NCBI RefSeq assembly: GCF_000466745.1
Contig: NZ_ANNI01000003.1
Span: 496,001 to 560,000 of the forward strand
Source of the DNA: Campylobacter concisus ATCC 51562
Lineage (GTDB): Bacteria; Campylobacterota; Campylobacteria; Campylobacterales; Campylobacteraceae
Length of the DNA stretch: 64,000 nt
Direction of reading: 5' to 3'
Shown: positions 17,162 to 27,684 of the stretch, one piece after another
How positions within the stretch are numbered: position 1 is the first letter of the stretch
Layout: each line of letters opens with the position of its first letter
Program-made: the position numbers and the translations under genes
The notes under the pieces: generated by a model
The model's database searches: none
Told to the model about the DNA's origin: nothing
Seen by the model: the letters and a program-made list of their open reading frames with translations, nothing else

Positions 17162-18406
17162 ATGATAAATTTAAAACTACTCGAGACAAATTACGATGAA
17201 TTTGTAAAAAAACTTGAGGGAAAAAATGTAAAAGCTGGGCTACTTGACGAGCTTTTACAAACTTTTAACGAGCTAAAACAAAAACGTAAAGCACTTGAAA
17301 ATTTCCAAGCGATCCAAAACGCAAAGAGCAAAGAGCTTGGCATAAAGGCAAGAGCTGGCGAAGATGTAAGCGAGCTTAAAAATGAGCTAAATTTAAATAA
17401 AGCTGCACTTGCTGATGCTGATGATATCGTTAAACAATATGAAGAAAAGCTTGAGCAAATTTCATTTAACGTGCCAAATATCACCGATGATGACGTACCA
17501 TTTGGTAAGGACGAGGATGATAATGTCTGCATAAAAACGGTACTTGAGCCAACTAAATTTAGCTTTACGCCAAAAGAGCACTGGGAGCTAGGTGAGAGCC
17601 TTGGCTGGCTTGACTTTGAAAGGGGCGCAAGGCTCTCAGGATCTCGCTTTACCGTGCTTCGCGGCATGGGAGCAAGGCTAAGTAGAGCGCTTGTTAATTA
17701 CATGATCGACTTTAACAGCGCGCGAGGCTTTGAGCTTGTAAATGTCCCTTATCTAGTAAGTTCAAACACACTTTTTGGTACTGGCCAGCTGCCTAAATTT
17801 GAAGAGGATCTTTACAAAGTACGCGACGAGGACCTTTATCTCATCCCAACTAGCGAAGTGCCTGTGACAAATTTATACAATGACACGATCATTGAAGCTG
17901 AGCAGTTACCTATAAAGATGACTTGCTACTCAGCATGCTTCCGCCAAGAGGCAGGCTCAGCAGGACGTGATACTAGAGGCATGATCCGTCAGCATCAGTT
18001 TGAAAAGGTCGAGCTAGTAAGTATCACAAGACCTGATCAAAGCGAAGACGTGCTAAATGAAATGGTAGCGTGCGCAAGCGATCTACTAACTAGCCTTGGA
18101 CTTCCTCACCGCCATATGCTTCTTTGCAGTGGTGACCTAGGCTTTAGCGCGGCAAAGACGATAGATCTTGAGGTTTGGTTGCCTGGTCAAGGTAAATATA
18201 GAGAGATTAGCTCTATATCCAATACTCGTGATTTTCAAGCAAGGCGTGCAAAAATTCGCTTTAAAGATGGCAAGAAAAATATGCTTGTAAATACGCTAAA
18301 TGGCTCAAGTCTAGCTGTGGGTAGGACGCTAATAGCAATAATGGAAAACTACCAAAAAGCAGATGGCACTATCGAAATTCCAGAAGTTCTTAAAAGGTAT
18401 ATGTAG
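17162..18406 (+). CDS. serS: Seryl-tRNA synthetase
   Basis: This class II synthetase charges tRNA-Ser and also tRNA-Sec, and so feeds the selenocysteine pathway encoded elsewhere in this window. It has 414 residues. An N-terminal helical arm (~1-110) binds the tRNA long arm. Motif 2 reads [15 protein letters not shown], and motif 3 includes [25 protein letters not shown] precedes the ATG. The TAG stop shares its last base with the GTG start of pflB. Confidence 0.97.
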   Translation: MINLKLLETNYDEFVKKLEGKNVKAGLLDELLQTFNELKQKRKALENFQAIQNAKSKELGIKARAGEDVSELKNELNLNKAALADADDIVKQYEEKLEQISFNVPNITDDDVPFGKDEDDNVCIKTVLEPTKFSFTPKEHWELGESLGWLDFERGARLSGSRFTVLRGMGARLSRALVNYMIDFNSARGFELVNVPYLVSSNTLFGTGQLPKFEEDLYKVRDEDLYLIPTSEVPVTNLYNDTIIEAEQLPIKMTCYSACFRQEAGSAGRDTRGMIRQHQFEKVELVSITRPDQSEDVLNEMVACASDLLTSLGLPHRHMLLCSGDLGFSAAKTIDLEVWLPGQGKYREISSISNTRDFQARRAKIRFKDGKKNMLVNTLNGSSLAVGRTLIAIMENYQKADGTIEIPEVLKRYM

Positions 18407-20775
18407 TGGCTGAAGAAGAGGTTGTAGTTTTAAAACCACCTGGCGAGCAAGCAGAGCAAGCACCTGAAGAGGCAAAAGCTGAGACACCTGAAGAGATCGT
18501 CTCGCTTGAGAGTATCGCAAGTGAAGGTGTACTACAAGATGAGAGCATCCCAGAGCCAATCCCTGTAAAAAAGAGCAATAAAAAGCTCTTTATAGTAGCA
18601 GGTGTGGTCGCTCTAGTGCTTATTATCTTGATAGTGGTTTTGCTAGTTATCTTGCTAAAGAAAGACAAAAAAGAGAACATAGATACTGCAAGTATCGTAA
18701 AAAATATAGAAAACAACTACCAAACGCAAAATTTCGGCGCTTCAAAGATCGATGAAATGATAAATAAGGCCAATCAGCTCTACGAGCGTGGCAATAAATT
18801 TGAGGCTCTAAAAATTTATGAAAACATAGCTGTTTATAACCAGTCACTTTCAAACTACAACCTCGGCGTTTCGCAGATGAAACAAGAAAGATGTGATGAG
18901 GCGATCGTATCTTTTAACAAAGCTATAACCGATAGAGAAAACACGGCGGTTAGTGCGATAAACGCAGCCGTTTGCTCACTCGAGCTAAATAGCACCAAAA
19001 ATTTTAACTACTATATAGGACTTGCTGATTCATTTTTGCAGTATGAGAACAACTCGCCACTTTATAGCTATTACTACGCACTTATAAACTATTATAAAGG
19101 CAACTATTACGAGGCGCTTCAAGCGCTTTCTCATCCAAATACTGCGGATTATAAAAATGAATATGCGTATTTAAGTGCAAAGATTTTATCACTTCTTGGA
19201 GATGATGAAAGAGCAATAGCCAAACTTGAGAGCCAAAAGGCATTTAAGGCCGACTTCACGCTAGCACAGCTCTATGCAAGACTTGGCAAATACGACAAGG
19301 CAAGGGATTATTTAACAAAAGCTTCTAAGAATACGCCAAATATCGATCTTATCAAGATGACTGAGGCGCTAATTGATCTAAAAACTTCTGACTATGGCGA
19401 CGCGGCTGCATTTATCAAAGATGTTTACGACTACAATGCTTCTTTGCCAAGTAAAATTTACAAGATAAAAACGATACTAAAGCCTGATCTTTTTGATGTC
19501 AGCCTAGCTCAGGCACACTTTAGTGATGATATGTTTTTTGATAGAACAAGGCGCTATGAGACGCTTTTCTACTTCGCACCCTACAAGGTCTTTGACGCAA
19601 AACAGAGCATCGAGCAGATAAGAAAAGGCGGCGTTAGCGTCTTTTTAGACGATACATCAGCAGCAAACGACTATCTTAGCCAAAGTGCAGCTGCTTCAAA
19701 AGTAAATGCAAAACTTAGTGAAGCTATTGCAAAAGCACTAAGCTACCGCTTAAAAGAAGCAAATAAAGAGTTTGAAGAGCTAGCTAGCACTTATCCAAAT
19801 CACTCTATCTTGCAATACAACCTCGCCCTAAGCTACGCTCAGCTTGGAAATTTTAGCCTTGCAGCAAAACACTTCATAGCAAGCTATCACCAGGATGTAA
19901 ATAACCATCTTGCAGGTATTTTTGGGGCGATTTGTCTAGATATAAATAGAAATTTAAACCCAAAACTCATTGAGGAGATCGGCGAAAATTTAGAAAATGA
20001 CAAGAGTTTAAAGCCTGTAAATTTATACGCCTCGCTTCTAAGCCTGGTTAACGGCAACCAAAGTGCGATGATAAGATGGCTTGAAGAGCCAAAAGAACAG
20101 ACAATGCTAAATTTAGCCTTTGATATTATCATCGCAAAAGTAACAAACAATGACGAGCTAATGGCAAAGAAAGCTGATGAGCTACTAAAAATTTTACCAA
20201 ATGATATTATTGCAAATATCTTAAATTTCATCTCGAAAAACAAAGAGCAAAATGTCAAAGAGTATGCAAAAGCGATTCAAATTCACTTTAATGGCAAGCA
20301 GCTTGATTCAAACGCTTTCTATCACGGCGCTGATATCATCAAAAAGCAATACATCAAGCTACTTCAAATTTCAGGCCTACTTACAAGAGAGCGTGATAAG
20401 TTAAGAGCCGAGCTAAAAAATGCTCCAAAGAATATAAATTTAATCCAAACTCTAGCCTACATCGATATCTTTACAAATGACTTTGAAGAAAGCTATAAAC
20501 TTTATAATCAAGCAATCGATGAGTTTAAAGTAAATGACGCTAGCACATTGTTTTTAGCATCTGTGGCTGCAACAGGAGCTGGAAAAGTATCAAACGCGAT
20601 CGCACTTTTAGAGCTAACAAAACTAAATGATGCTAGTGCTATCGAAAATAGAATAGCTCTTGGCCTAATGTATCAGCAGATAGACAATATAAAAGCAGCT
20701 CTTATACAATACAGCAAAATAGGAAATGTTGAGTATGAAAGCGAATTTTACGACTTTGAGATAGATAATGAGTGA
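18406..20775 (+). CDS. pflB: PflB-like flagellar motor scaffold protein with TPR repeats
   Basis: This 789-residue protein starts at GTG 18406, sharing one base with the serS stop. It has an acidic cytoplasmic N-terminus of about 55 residues, one membrane helix (61-84), then a long helical periplasmic part. TPR-like units are visible (ANQLYERGNKFEALKIYENI, YNLGVSQMKQERCDEAIVSF). Its position after serS matches C. jejuni Cj0390, which is PflB. PflB works with PflA in the disk structures that stabilise the wide high-torque motor, and loss gives paralysed flagella. Assignment rests on topology and synteny. Confidence 0.85.
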   Translation: MAEEEVVVLKPPGEQAEQAPEEAKAETPEEIVSLESIASEGVLQDESIPEPIPVKKSNKKLFIVAGVVALVLIILIVVLLVILLKKDKKENIDTASIVKNIENNYQTQNFGASKIDEMINKANQLYERGNKFEALKIYENIAVYNQSLSNYNLGVSQMKQERCDEAIVSFNKAITDRENTAVSAINAAVCSLELNSTKNFNYYIGLADSFLQYENNSPLYSYYYALINYYKGNYYEALQALSHPNTADYKNEYAYLSAKILSLLGDDERAIAKLESQKAFKADFTLAQLYARLGKYDKARDYLTKASKNTPNIDLIKMTEALIDLKTSDYGDAAAFIKDVYDYNASLPSKIYKIKTILKPDLFDVSLAQAHFSDDMFFDRTRRYETLFYFAPYKVFDAKQSIEQIRKGGVSVFLDDTSAANDYLSQSAAASKVNAKLSEAIAKALSYRLKEANKEFEELASTYPNHSILQYNLALSYAQLGNFSLAAKHFIASYHQDVNNHLAGIFGAICLDINRNLNPKLIEEIGENLENDKSLKPVNLYASLLSLVNGNQSAMIRWLEEPKEQTMLNLAFDIIIAKVTNNDELMAKKADELLKILPNDIIANILNFISKNKEQNVKEYAKAIQIHFNGKQLDSNAFYHGADIIKKQYIKLLQISGLLTRERDKLRAELKNAPKNINLIQTLAYIDIFTNDFEESYKLYNQAIDEFKVNDASTLFLASVAATGAGKVSNAIALLELTKLNDASAIENRIALGLMYQQIDNIKAALIQYSKIGNVEYESEFYDFEIDNE

Positions 20776-20776
20776 T

Positions 20777-20805
20777 AAAAACTAGGTCTTTATGCGCCTA
20801 GTTTT
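20777..20805. terminator. Bidirectional terminator between pflB and the DUF2920 gene
   Basis: Inverted repeat AAAACTAGG / CCTAGTTTT lies in the 44-bp gap between converging genes, with A/T runs on both sides so it can serve both strands. Confidence 0.7.
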
Positions 20806-20819
20806 AACTATTTTAAATA

Positions 20820-22067
20820 CTAAGCAATATCTAAAATTTCAAGATTTATTTGATCTAAGACTTCACTAAATTTATAGATCATATCACCACATTTATACTC
20901 AATACTCTTACCACTCTTTTTGTTTTTTTGAGATAAAATTTTCTCCATCATACTGGGAAGCTCTTTTTGTAAAAGTAGTTTATAAGACATCCCCATTCCA
21001 TGCCCTAAAAACTTTATAAATTTGCCATCAACCTCACTCTCATCTTTTATCATATGTAGTGTTGCGTTAAATTTAAGTTTCTTAAGAGCCTCGTAAAGCT
21101 CGATTTTATCCTTTGCTGGAGCTATTTCTTTATCACAAATACAGTGATAGCTCACGTAAATTGGCTTTTTATAGCTACTCTGAACATTTAAATGATCTAA
21201 ATTTAGGATGTTTCTTATCTCTTCTCTTGCGTCAATAAAATAGTATGGTGATTTTTCATTAAGCGTCCAGTAGGTCTTATCAAAAAAATAAAGATATAAA
21301 TTTTGATACAAAATGCCAGTACCAAAACAAAAATAGTTAGTAAAATCTATCTCTTTACCAAAGCCAATAAGACGCCATAAAAAAATGGCATAAGAGCTAT
21401 TATCTATCACGGCATCAACTAGCCATGGAGCGATCTTAGCACACATATGTGCCAGATATCCACCATGTGAGCTGCCTACTATTATCACTGGTAGATGCTC
21501 AAATTTGGCACTATTTATATATTTTTTTGTATAAAGCACGGCATTTAGCACATCTAATGCTTGCATAACACCAAAATTTTGATATTCATTTTTTGTCGGT
21601 ACCATCGTAATGCTAGCATTTAGTCTAAAATCAGCCGGTAAAATACCTCTCTCTTTTCGAATAGTAATCTCTTTGCTAAGAAATTTAAGCAGCAAATCAA
21701 CCTTCTCGTGGCAGTCGATACTTTTCAGATCAATTGGTAAATTTATACCTATACTTGATAGTTCTCTTGTTAAGATTTCGCGATCTATATCATCAAGTCC
21801 AAATTTCGCCCCAAGCTGTGGGCGGTTGCCTATACAGTGATAATCCACACTAATGCATGCAACATCATAAGTCTCTGCCATGGTTCGCATGAGATTAGCT
21901 CTATATCCAAGGTCAGAGTCTTCTCCAAGCCCAGGGATAATCACCAAAAGAGCTTTTGCATCCTTGGCATTGTCATAACAGGAATAAAAGGAGAGAGGAG
22001 AGCTTCTTTTTATACCAAGTTCAATATCATCACAAGATGAAATTTCATAGCCTCCATCAACTAGCAT
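20820..22067 (-). CDS. DUF2920 family alpha/beta-hydrolase-like protein
   Basis: This 415-residue protein resembles the DUF2920 family found in several copies in Campylobacter flagellar-modification regions. LLVIIPGLGEDSD (~42-54) and the nucleophile-elbow-like IVGSSHGGYLAH (~195) suggest an alpha/beta-hydrolase fold with a serine nucleophile. No signal peptide is seen. It converges on pflB and lies alone between terminator and lipoprotein genes. Its substrate is not known; a role in flagellin glycan or motility functions is only a guess from related loci. Confidence 0.75.
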   Translation of the reverse strand: MLVDGGYEISSCDDIELGIKRSSPLSFYSCYDNAKDAKALLVIIPGLGEDSDLGYRANLMRTMAETYDVACISVDYHCIGNRPQLGAKFGLDDIDREILTRELSSIGINLPIDLKSIDCHEKVDLLLKFLSKEITIRKERGILPADFRLNASITMVPTKNEYQNFGVMQALDVLNAVLYTKKYINSAKFEHLPVIIVGSSHGGYLAHMCAKIAPWLVDAVIDNSSYAIFLWRLIGFGKEIDFTNYFCFGTGILYQNLYLYFFDKTYWTLNEKSPYYFIDAREEIRNILNLDHLNVQSSYKKPIYVSYHCICDKEIAPAKDKIELYEALKKLKFNATLHMIKDESEVDGKFIKFLGHGMGMSYKLLLQKELPSMMEKILSQKNKKSGKSIEYKCGDMIYKFSEVLDQINLEILDIA

Positions 22068-22096
22068 TTAAATCCTTTTAAATTTACTAATTTCTC

Positions 22097-22675
22097 CTAT
22101 TTTTGCGAGACATTATAAAAAAAGCTAACGATCTGTTTTGCTAGACGTTCTTTAAAAAATGGCCAAATGTAGCTTGGCGAATAGACATTGCCAGCTTGCA
22201 TAAGTGAGATATTTGTCGCCTTTTCGCCACCATTTTTTGGACGCACTAGCACGCTTACTTGCATGTGATAAGTATAGCTATTCGTGCTAAAGTCATCATC
22301 ATCGTAATAGCCAAATGGGAAAAACATCGAGTAGCCAAAGCCAAAGCTTGGTCTACCAAAACCATATCCCATCCCCATTGAAAATCTAGGATCTCTTTTG
22401 ATTATCCTAGAAAAGCTTTGCACATCGCCAAGGATGATGAAGTCAGCATTTTTGATATTTGGCTCGTTTCTAAAACCAGCCTTTGCAAACTCGCTTAAAA
22501 TTTCAGCATTTACATCTTGCCCGGTCGCACTATTTTTAAAATTTACATAGACGCTTCTGTTTGCTTCATTAAGCGTAAAAAATATAGGCTCGCTCGTTTT
22601 GACCGAGATATTTGGAGTGCTGTTAGCACATCCAACAAAAAATACTGCTAAGACAAATAAAAAGAAATTTTTCAT
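22097..22675 (-). CDS. TraT-like outer-membrane lipoprotein
   Basis: This is a lipoprotein of about 192 residues with lipobox FVGC (mature Cys ~16). The N-terminal half (ANRSVYVNFKNSATGQD, AKAGFRNEPNIKNADFIILG) resembles the plasmid TraT complement-resistance family. The middle is Gly/Phe/Tyr-rich and carries the run DDDD; the end reads KRLAKQIV-like (FKERLAKQIV). The ATG at 22675 is chosen because AGGAG is 5 nt upstream; the in-frame GTG at 22681 overlaps that site. It follows the TlpA-like gene by a few bases and ends the iron-uptake gene run. Its function here is unknown. Confidence 0.7.
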   Translation of the reverse strand: MKNFFLFVLAVFFVGCANSTPNISVKTSEPIFFTLNEANRSVYVNFKNSATGQDVNAEILSEFAKAGFRNEPNIKNADFIILGDVQSFSRIIKRDPRFSMGMGYGFGRPSFGFGYSMFFPFGYYDDDDFSTNSYTYHMQVSVLVRPKNGGEKATNISLMQAGNVYSPSYIWPFFKERLAKQIVSFFYNVSQK

Positions 22676-22683
22676 ATTCACTC

Positions 22684-23178
22684 CTACAAGAGCGATCTTA
22701 TAGCACTTTCAAGTACGCTTTTTGGTGTAAGACCGATAAATTTTGATCGCATCTTACCATCTTTATCAAAAAAATAGATAACTGGCACGCCCATGACGCC
22801 ACCAACTGCCTTGCTAAAGTAATCAACTGAAACCTTATCGCTAGTAGTTTTAAAGGTGATGTTGTGCTCTTTTAAAAGCTCAATATCTTTATCAAAACCC
22901 TTACTAGGCCCTAAAACACCAATGAATTGAACCTCTTTACCATACTCTTTTTCAAGCGTATTTAGGTCAGGTATTGCGGCCTTGCACACTCCGCAGTCAG
23001 TGCCAAAGAAAAATAGCATATATGGCTTATCGCCTATCTTTAGCCTCTTTTCTGTTGGGAAAAACTGCGTATCAATGCCACTTGAGTCATTTAGCGTAAT
23101 GTGATGCTTCTCATACTGCTTGACGCAGCCCATAACTAGGGCTGAGACTAGACATAAAAATAAAATTTTATATCTCAT
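22684..23178 (-). CDS. TlpA/thioredoxin-like lipoprotein of the P19 iron locus
   Basis: This periplasmic, membrane-anchored thiol protein is ~164 residues from the ATG at 23178. It has lipobox ALVMGC (Cys18) and a thioredoxin fold with CGVC (Cys62, Cys65). Its ATG overlaps the end of the ATPase gene; a start at 23199 is possible but lacks a better ribosome-binding site. It corresponds to the Cj1664/Cj1665 thioredoxin-like genes of the C. jejuni iron locus, but here only one is present. Confidence 0.85.
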   Translation of the reverse strand: MRYKILFLCLVSALVMGCVKQYEKHHITLNDSSGIDTQFFPTEKRLKIGDKPYMLFFFGTDCGVCKAAIPDLNTLEKEYGKEVQFIGVLGPSKGFDKDIELLKEHNITFKTTSDKVSVDYFSKAVGGVMGVPVIYFFDKDGKMRSKFIGLTPKSVLESAIRSLL

Positions 23179-23857
23179 TTGGCACCTTTGGGTTTTCAAT
23201 AGTGCGAATTTTCTCTAGCTTACCGTGTCTTAGATATACGATCTTATCACCATACTCGCCAAGATCAGGGTTGTGAGTTACTAGAAGTATCGTCTTGCCC
23301 TCTTTTCTTAGCTTGCAAAATAGATCAAGTATAACTCTTTCATTTGCTTCATCAAGGTTACCAGTTGGCTCATCTGCTATTAAAATTTCAGGATCGTTTA
23401 TGAGTGAGCGTGCGATACAAAGGCGTTGTTGCTCACCACCACTTAGCTGACTTGGTCTGTGTGTTAGCCTGTGAGAAAGACCAACTGCCTCAAGTGCCTT
23501 TTTAGCGTCTTCTTCATCAACTGAGCTGTGATAGTACTGAGCGATCATCACATTTTCAAGTGCGCTAAGATATGGCACTAAGTGAAACTGCTGAAAAATA
23601 AGACCGATTTTCTCGCGTCTAAATTTAAGTGTATCGTCAGCATTTAGATTGCTCGCATCATCGCCACCAAGCATATAAGTGCCACTACTTGGAGTATCCA
23701 TTAGTGAAAGGATATTTACAAGCGTACTCTTACCACTACCACTTGGCCCCATGACGCTGACCCACTCACCTTTTTTAACCTCAAAATTTATATCATCAAG
23801 TGCTTTAACATCGCCAAAAATTTTACAAATATTTTTTAATTCTAGTGCATTTTGCAT
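23168..23857 (-). CDS. ABC transporter ATPase (LolD/MacB type) of the P19 iron locus
   Basis: This is a 229-residue cytoplasmic ATPase. It has Walker A GPSGSGKST (37-45), a Q-loop region (LIFQQFHLVPYLSA), signature LSGGEQQR (~138), Walker B ILIADEP (~158) and switch His (LLVTHNPD). It is the counterpart of Cj1663. It lies 1 nt after the second FtsX-like permease gene and overlaps the TlpA-like gene. It should power the two FtsX-like permeases; the exact cargo is not established. Confidence 0.92.
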   Translation of the reverse strand: MQNALELKNICKIFGDVKALDDINFEVKKGEWVSVMGPSGSGKSTLVNILSLMDTPSSGTYMLGGDDASNLNADDTLKFRREKIGLIFQQFHLVPYLSALENVMIAQYYHSSVDEEDAKKALEAVGLSHRLTHRPSQLSGGEQQRLCIARSLINDPEILIADEPTGNLDEANERVILDLFCKLRKEGKTILLVTHNPDLGEYGDKIVYLRHGKLEKIRTIENPKVPNEI

Positions 23858-23858
23858 A

Positions 23859-25001
23859 TCATTCTCCTCTTAATGTATCTGCCATTTTATTATTAAGTGC
23901 CCGTTTGATCGGATAAAATGCTGCGATCGCTGCAAATAAAAGCGATATTATCACAGCTACTGGGATGCTTAAAATTCTAAAATCAATACTAGAATCAAAT
24001 ATCGCATAACCTAAAATTTGAGCTAGTAAATATCCTAAAAATGCACCAACTAATGCTGAGATGAGCGCTGTCACAAATGTCTCAAAGCCAAATAGCTTTA
24101 ATACATCCTCTTTGCTTGCACCTATGGCTCTTAGAAGTGCGATCTCCTTTGAGCGAGAGAGCAAGATAGCACTAAGCGTTGTGTTTACGCACATTGAAGT
24201 AATGAGTAAAATAACAAGGCTAACAAGTGCCATTAATAGCTTTATTTTCTCTAAAATATAGCCCTCAGACTTTGAGACCTTTGCCACTGGTTTTGCAGCT
24301 ATTTCATCATTACTAATAGTCTTTGCAAGTGATGTTATCTCATCAAAGTTACCAAGTACAACAGCTTCAGCATAGTTTATTTTGCCAGCTTTATTTGAAA
24401 TTTTTTGAGCCAAAGATAGTGATGTGATCAAAAGCGCATCCTCTTTGTCGCCACTTGCGACTACGCCTTTTATCTTTACATTTATACTCTCATTTGAGCC
24501 AATGGCGCGAATTTCTATATCATCGCCTGCTTTAAAGCCAGCCTGACGAGCTAAATCGACGCCTATTAGCACGTTTTTATCGTCAAAATCGACATTTATC
24601 ATCGTTCCATCTCTAACATCTAAAAATGGTTTAACTTTTTTTAGATTGCTAAATTTTGTTCCCATGACGATAGCATTTGTTGGACCGATATTTGCCTGAG
24701 CAAAGAGATAACCGCTCTCACCAAGAAGCTTATCTTTTGGTACTTTAGCTATCATTTCATTGTAAGTTTTTTCATTCATATCATCGCTTGTAGCCATATC
24801 TTTTGGAGCAAAGATCATATTTGCACCATAAGTTTTTAGCTCACGTGAGACCTTTGAGTCAATGTCAAGATAGACATTAACAAACGCAGCACACACGCAT
24901 GCTCCAAGTAAGATAGAGATCACGATGACCATTACTCTTGATGAGCCATTTTTTAAACTTTTATAAATTGTATTGTAAAAGAATTTGCTATTTGCGGTCA
25001 T
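23859..25001 (-). CDS. FtsX/MacB-like ABC permease (second) of the P19 iron locus
   Basis: The 380-residue protein has an N-terminal helix (~20-44), a periplasmic domain, and three C-terminal helices (~258-375) with the FtsX-like RSKEIALLRAIGASKEDVLK stretch. It overlaps the first permease gene by 14 nt. It corresponds to one of Cj1661-Cj1662. Confidence 0.9.
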   Translation of the reverse strand: MTANSKFFYNTIYKSLKNGSSRVMVIVISILLGACVCAAFVNVYLDIDSKVSRELKTYGANMIFAPKDMATSDDMNEKTYNEMIAKVPKDKLLGESGYLFAQANIGPTNAIVMGTKFSNLKKVKPFLDVRDGTMINVDFDDKNVLIGVDLARQAGFKAGDDIEIRAIGSNESINVKIKGVVASGDKEDALLITSLSLAQKISNKAGKINYAEAVVLGNFDEITSLAKTISNDEIAAKPVAKVSKSEGYILEKIKLLMALVSLVILLITSMCVNTTLSAILLSRSKEIALLRAIGASKEDVLKLFGFETFVTALISALVGAFLGYLLAQILGYAIFDSSIDFRILSIPVAVIISLLFAAIAAFYPIKRALNNKMADTLRGE

Positions 25002-26280
25002 ATAGCACCTCCGCAGGTAGTAAATTTATGACGTTTCTCATTGGCATTAGCGAGCCAACGACTGAGATAAGCAGGGCAAATGCCACGCTTATTGGCAGCA
25101 CTATCCATGCTATGCCTATGCCGTGAGAGAATATGATGTAAGACATCACGTAGCTTAGTGCGTATCCTAAAAATGCTCCCGTGATACCTGCAAAAAAGGC
25201 TACCACAAGGCTCTCGCTAGCAAAAAGGGCGTAAATTTCAAAGTTACTAGCACCTATAGCTTTTAAAAGACCGATCTCTTTCTTACGGCGGTAAATTTCA
25301 CTTGTCATTAGCGACGTTATACCAATAGCTGAAACCACAAGAGCGATGATGCTAACGATACCCATTAGGCTTTGGATTTTCTTTACAATGTTACTCTCTG
25401 CATCGCTGACTTGAAGGCTCGCCTTTGCGCTAACGTTTGGTAAATTTTCTTCTATCTGAAATGCGATCGAGCCTGCATAAGCTGAGCAGTACCATTTGTC
25501 GTACTCTGCACTATCAAGGTTGTCTAAATTTCTTCTTGCTTTTAGCGATAGGTCATTTTCTGGGATCGTCATAGCTGAGACTTCAGCCTTTGTGTATGAG
25601 TTTGCATGTCCAGAGAGACCTCCAGCAAGCTTTAGCGATCCAACTAGCTTATGCGTCTCGTCACTAGCTCCTTTTAAAATTCCAACTATTTTAACCTCTC
25701 TTGTGCCGTTTTTACCAGTAAGGCTAAGCTTGTCGCCAACTTTTAAATTTTTAGCCTTAGAAAGTTCTTCGCCAACTAAAATTTCATCCATACTTTCATC
25801 TTTTGGCCAAGCGCCCTCAACGCCCCAAAATCCATACAAGCTCTTAACACCTGTGCTAAATTCTGGCTCATCTTTTAGTCCGATATTTTTATCAAAATAT
25901 GTCCCCTCAAAGCTAAATTCATCGCCTTTAGCGTCTTTTACCTTTGTCTCTAAAAACGGCGCAAAAGCAACGATGTTATTTCGCCAAAAGATCTCTTTTA
26001 TCTTGTAGATATCAGCTTCTGGGAGTAAATTTTGTGATTTTAGTGGAGTGAAATTTTTACCTTCGATCTCGATGCTTAGGCTCTCACCACGCGGTAAAAC
26101 GACAATATTTGAGCCATATCCTCTAAGCTCACTTGCCACTTGATCACCGATTTTTAGCGTGATATTTAGCATGCAAGATATCAAAAGAGCAGCTAGCAAG
26201 ATGGTGATAAACGCCATCGTCTTTTGCACCTTTGAGCCAGTGATCGAGCTTTTTATCATTCTTAGTTGCATATTTTTCAT
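24988..26280 (-). CDS. FtsX/MacB-like ABC permease (first) of the P19 iron locus
   Basis: This 430-residue protein has the same plan as the next gene: one N-terminal helix (~18-40), a large periplasmic domain and three C-terminal helices. The coupling stretch reads RRKKEIGLLKAIGASNFEIY. It overlaps the DUF2318 gene by 4 nt and the second permease by 14 nt, so all are coupled. A heterodimeric permease with the downstream protein is likely. Confidence 0.9.
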   Translation of the reverse strand: MKNMQLRMIKSSITGSKVQKTMAFITILLAALLISCMLNITLKIGDQVASELRGYGSNIVVLPRGESLSIEIEGKNFTPLKSQNLLPEADIYKIKEIFWRNNIVAFAPFLETKVKDAKGDEFSFEGTYFDKNIGLKDEPEFSTGVKSLYGFWGVEGAWPKDESMDEILVGEELSKAKNLKVGDKLSLTGKNGTREVKIVGILKGASDETHKLVGSLKLAGGLSGHANSYTKAEVSAMTIPENDLSLKARRNLDNLDSAEYDKWYCSAYAGSIAFQIEENLPNVSAKASLQVSDAESNIVKKIQSLMGIVSIIALVVSAIGITSLMTSEIYRRKKEIGLLKAIGASNFEIYALFASESLVVAFFAGITGAFLGYALSYVMSYIIFSHGIGIAWIVLPISVAFALLISVVGSLMPMRNVINLLPAEVLYDRK

Positions 26281-27656
26281 TTTAACGTTCCATTTGTTTC
26301 TACATATTTTTCTGGATTTGCTTCAAATTTCGCCTGAGTTTCGTTGCTCTCAAAGAAATATGTGCGTCCGTAGTATAAATATGATCTTGAATCAAGATTG
26401 CTCACCTTTTTGTGGCTCACAGGGTCAAGCACCATCTTCTCAACGACCTTGCTAAAGTAGTTTGCCCCTGCGACGATCGTTTTGTAATCAACTATGATAT
26501 TTTTACCATCGAAGGTAAATGCCATAGGGATCGGGTTACAACCGCCCTCTTTGCCAACTGACGGCAAGAAAATTCTAACATTACAAGAGATACAAATAAG
26601 GTCATTGCCTCTTTTTATGTAGCCCATATCACCACATATCATGCACGAGTCAAAGACGATGACTGGAGATGGGCGGTCGCTAAAGCGGTTTAGCAAGAAA
26701 AATCTTATCTGTTTGCCCTCATCTGTGATGTAGGCAAATCTGTGAAGTTCATTATCTTTTAACATATCAACATCAAATATAAATTTATCTCCCACTGGCT
26801 CAACCAAGACTGGCTCTGAAATTTGAGGTGGGCGAGATGCGTAAAGATCAAAATAAAGTGAAAAGCCAAGCGCTATTAAAACGCTACAAAATGCAAATTT
26901 TGCATTGTCAAAGACATTTTCTCTAATGGCTTTTGTAAAGCGGTATTTGATAGAGCCAAATGCGTTTTTATCGATACTTTTTGGCATAAAGCAAAGCGCG
27001 ATGATGCATAAAAGTAGGATCACAACTATATAAAAATAGGCACTAAATTCTGTGACGTAGATGCCTTTTGCACTGATAGATAAAATTTGAGAATTTAGCT
27101 CGCTACTTATCTTTAAAGCACCTGCACGTAAAAGCTCGAGTGCAGTTTGTGAGCTTCTATCAACTAGTAAAAAGAATAATGTGATAAGAGCTAAAATTTT
27201 AGCTACTGATGATGGGATGCTAGCTTTTAAATTTGAAATGAAGAAAAATAAAAATAGCATCAAGATCATCGCAAAGATCATCAAAAAGAAGCTAATGACT
27301 GAAAGCGTGTCAAGCAGCTCGCCGCCAAATAGCGGGAACAATGCGCTACTTGAGCTATAACCAAAGCCAAAGCCGATGCCTAAAATAAAAAATGTTACGA
27401 TTTTTGCTATCTTAAGCTCGAAAAATATCCATAAAATGCTAATTAGTAGAAAAACCAGTGTCACAGAATCAATAAAAATTTTAAACTGGTCATCAACAAG
27501 CGCATGACGAGCAGCTTTAAAGATAAGCACACCAGCAACAACGCCAAGAAATGATGGTAAAAAGATCATTTTTAAACTTTTGCCATTGTTATTTAAGGCA
27601 GCAAAAAGCGTAAATCCAAGGAGGGCTAAAAAGACCTGATAGAAGTAAATTGACAT
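26277..27656 (-). CDS. DUF2318 Fe-S-like membrane protein of the P19 iron locus
   Basis: This 459-residue protein has about ten membrane helices in its first ~280 residues and a C-terminal extracytoplasmic DUF2318 domain. Two cysteine pairs, CMIC and CISC (around residues 338-360), can bind a metal or Fe-S centre. C-terminal residues resemble a YHS-like region (YFFESNETQAKFEANPEKYV). It is the Cj1660 counterpart. The gene starts just after a terminator-like hairpin that follows p19, and no strong ribosome-binding site is visible. Confidence 0.85.
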   Translation of the reverse strand: MSIYFYQVFLALLGFTLFAALNNNGKSLKMIFLPSFLGVVAGVLIFKAARHALVDDQFKIFIDSVTLVFLLISILWIFFELKIAKIVTFFILGIGFGFGYSSSSALFPLFGGELLDTLSVISFFLMIFAMILMLFLFFFISNLKASIPSSVAKILALITLFFLLVDRSSQTALELLRAGALKISSELNSQILSISAKGIYVTEFSAYFYIVVILLLCIIALCFMPKSIDKNAFGSIKYRFTKAIRENVFDNAKFAFCSVLIALGFSLYFDLYASRPPQISEPVLVEPVGDKFIFDVDMLKDNELHRFAYITDEGKQIRFFLLNRFSDRPSPVIVFDSCMICGDMGYIKRGNDLICISCNVRIFLPSVGKEGGCNPIPMAFTFDGKNIIVDYKTIVAGANYFSKVVEKMVLDPVSHKKVSNLDSRSYLYYGRTYFFESNETQAKFEANPEKYVETNGTLK

Positions 27657-27684
27657 AACTAAACCCTATGAGAATTTTTAAAAA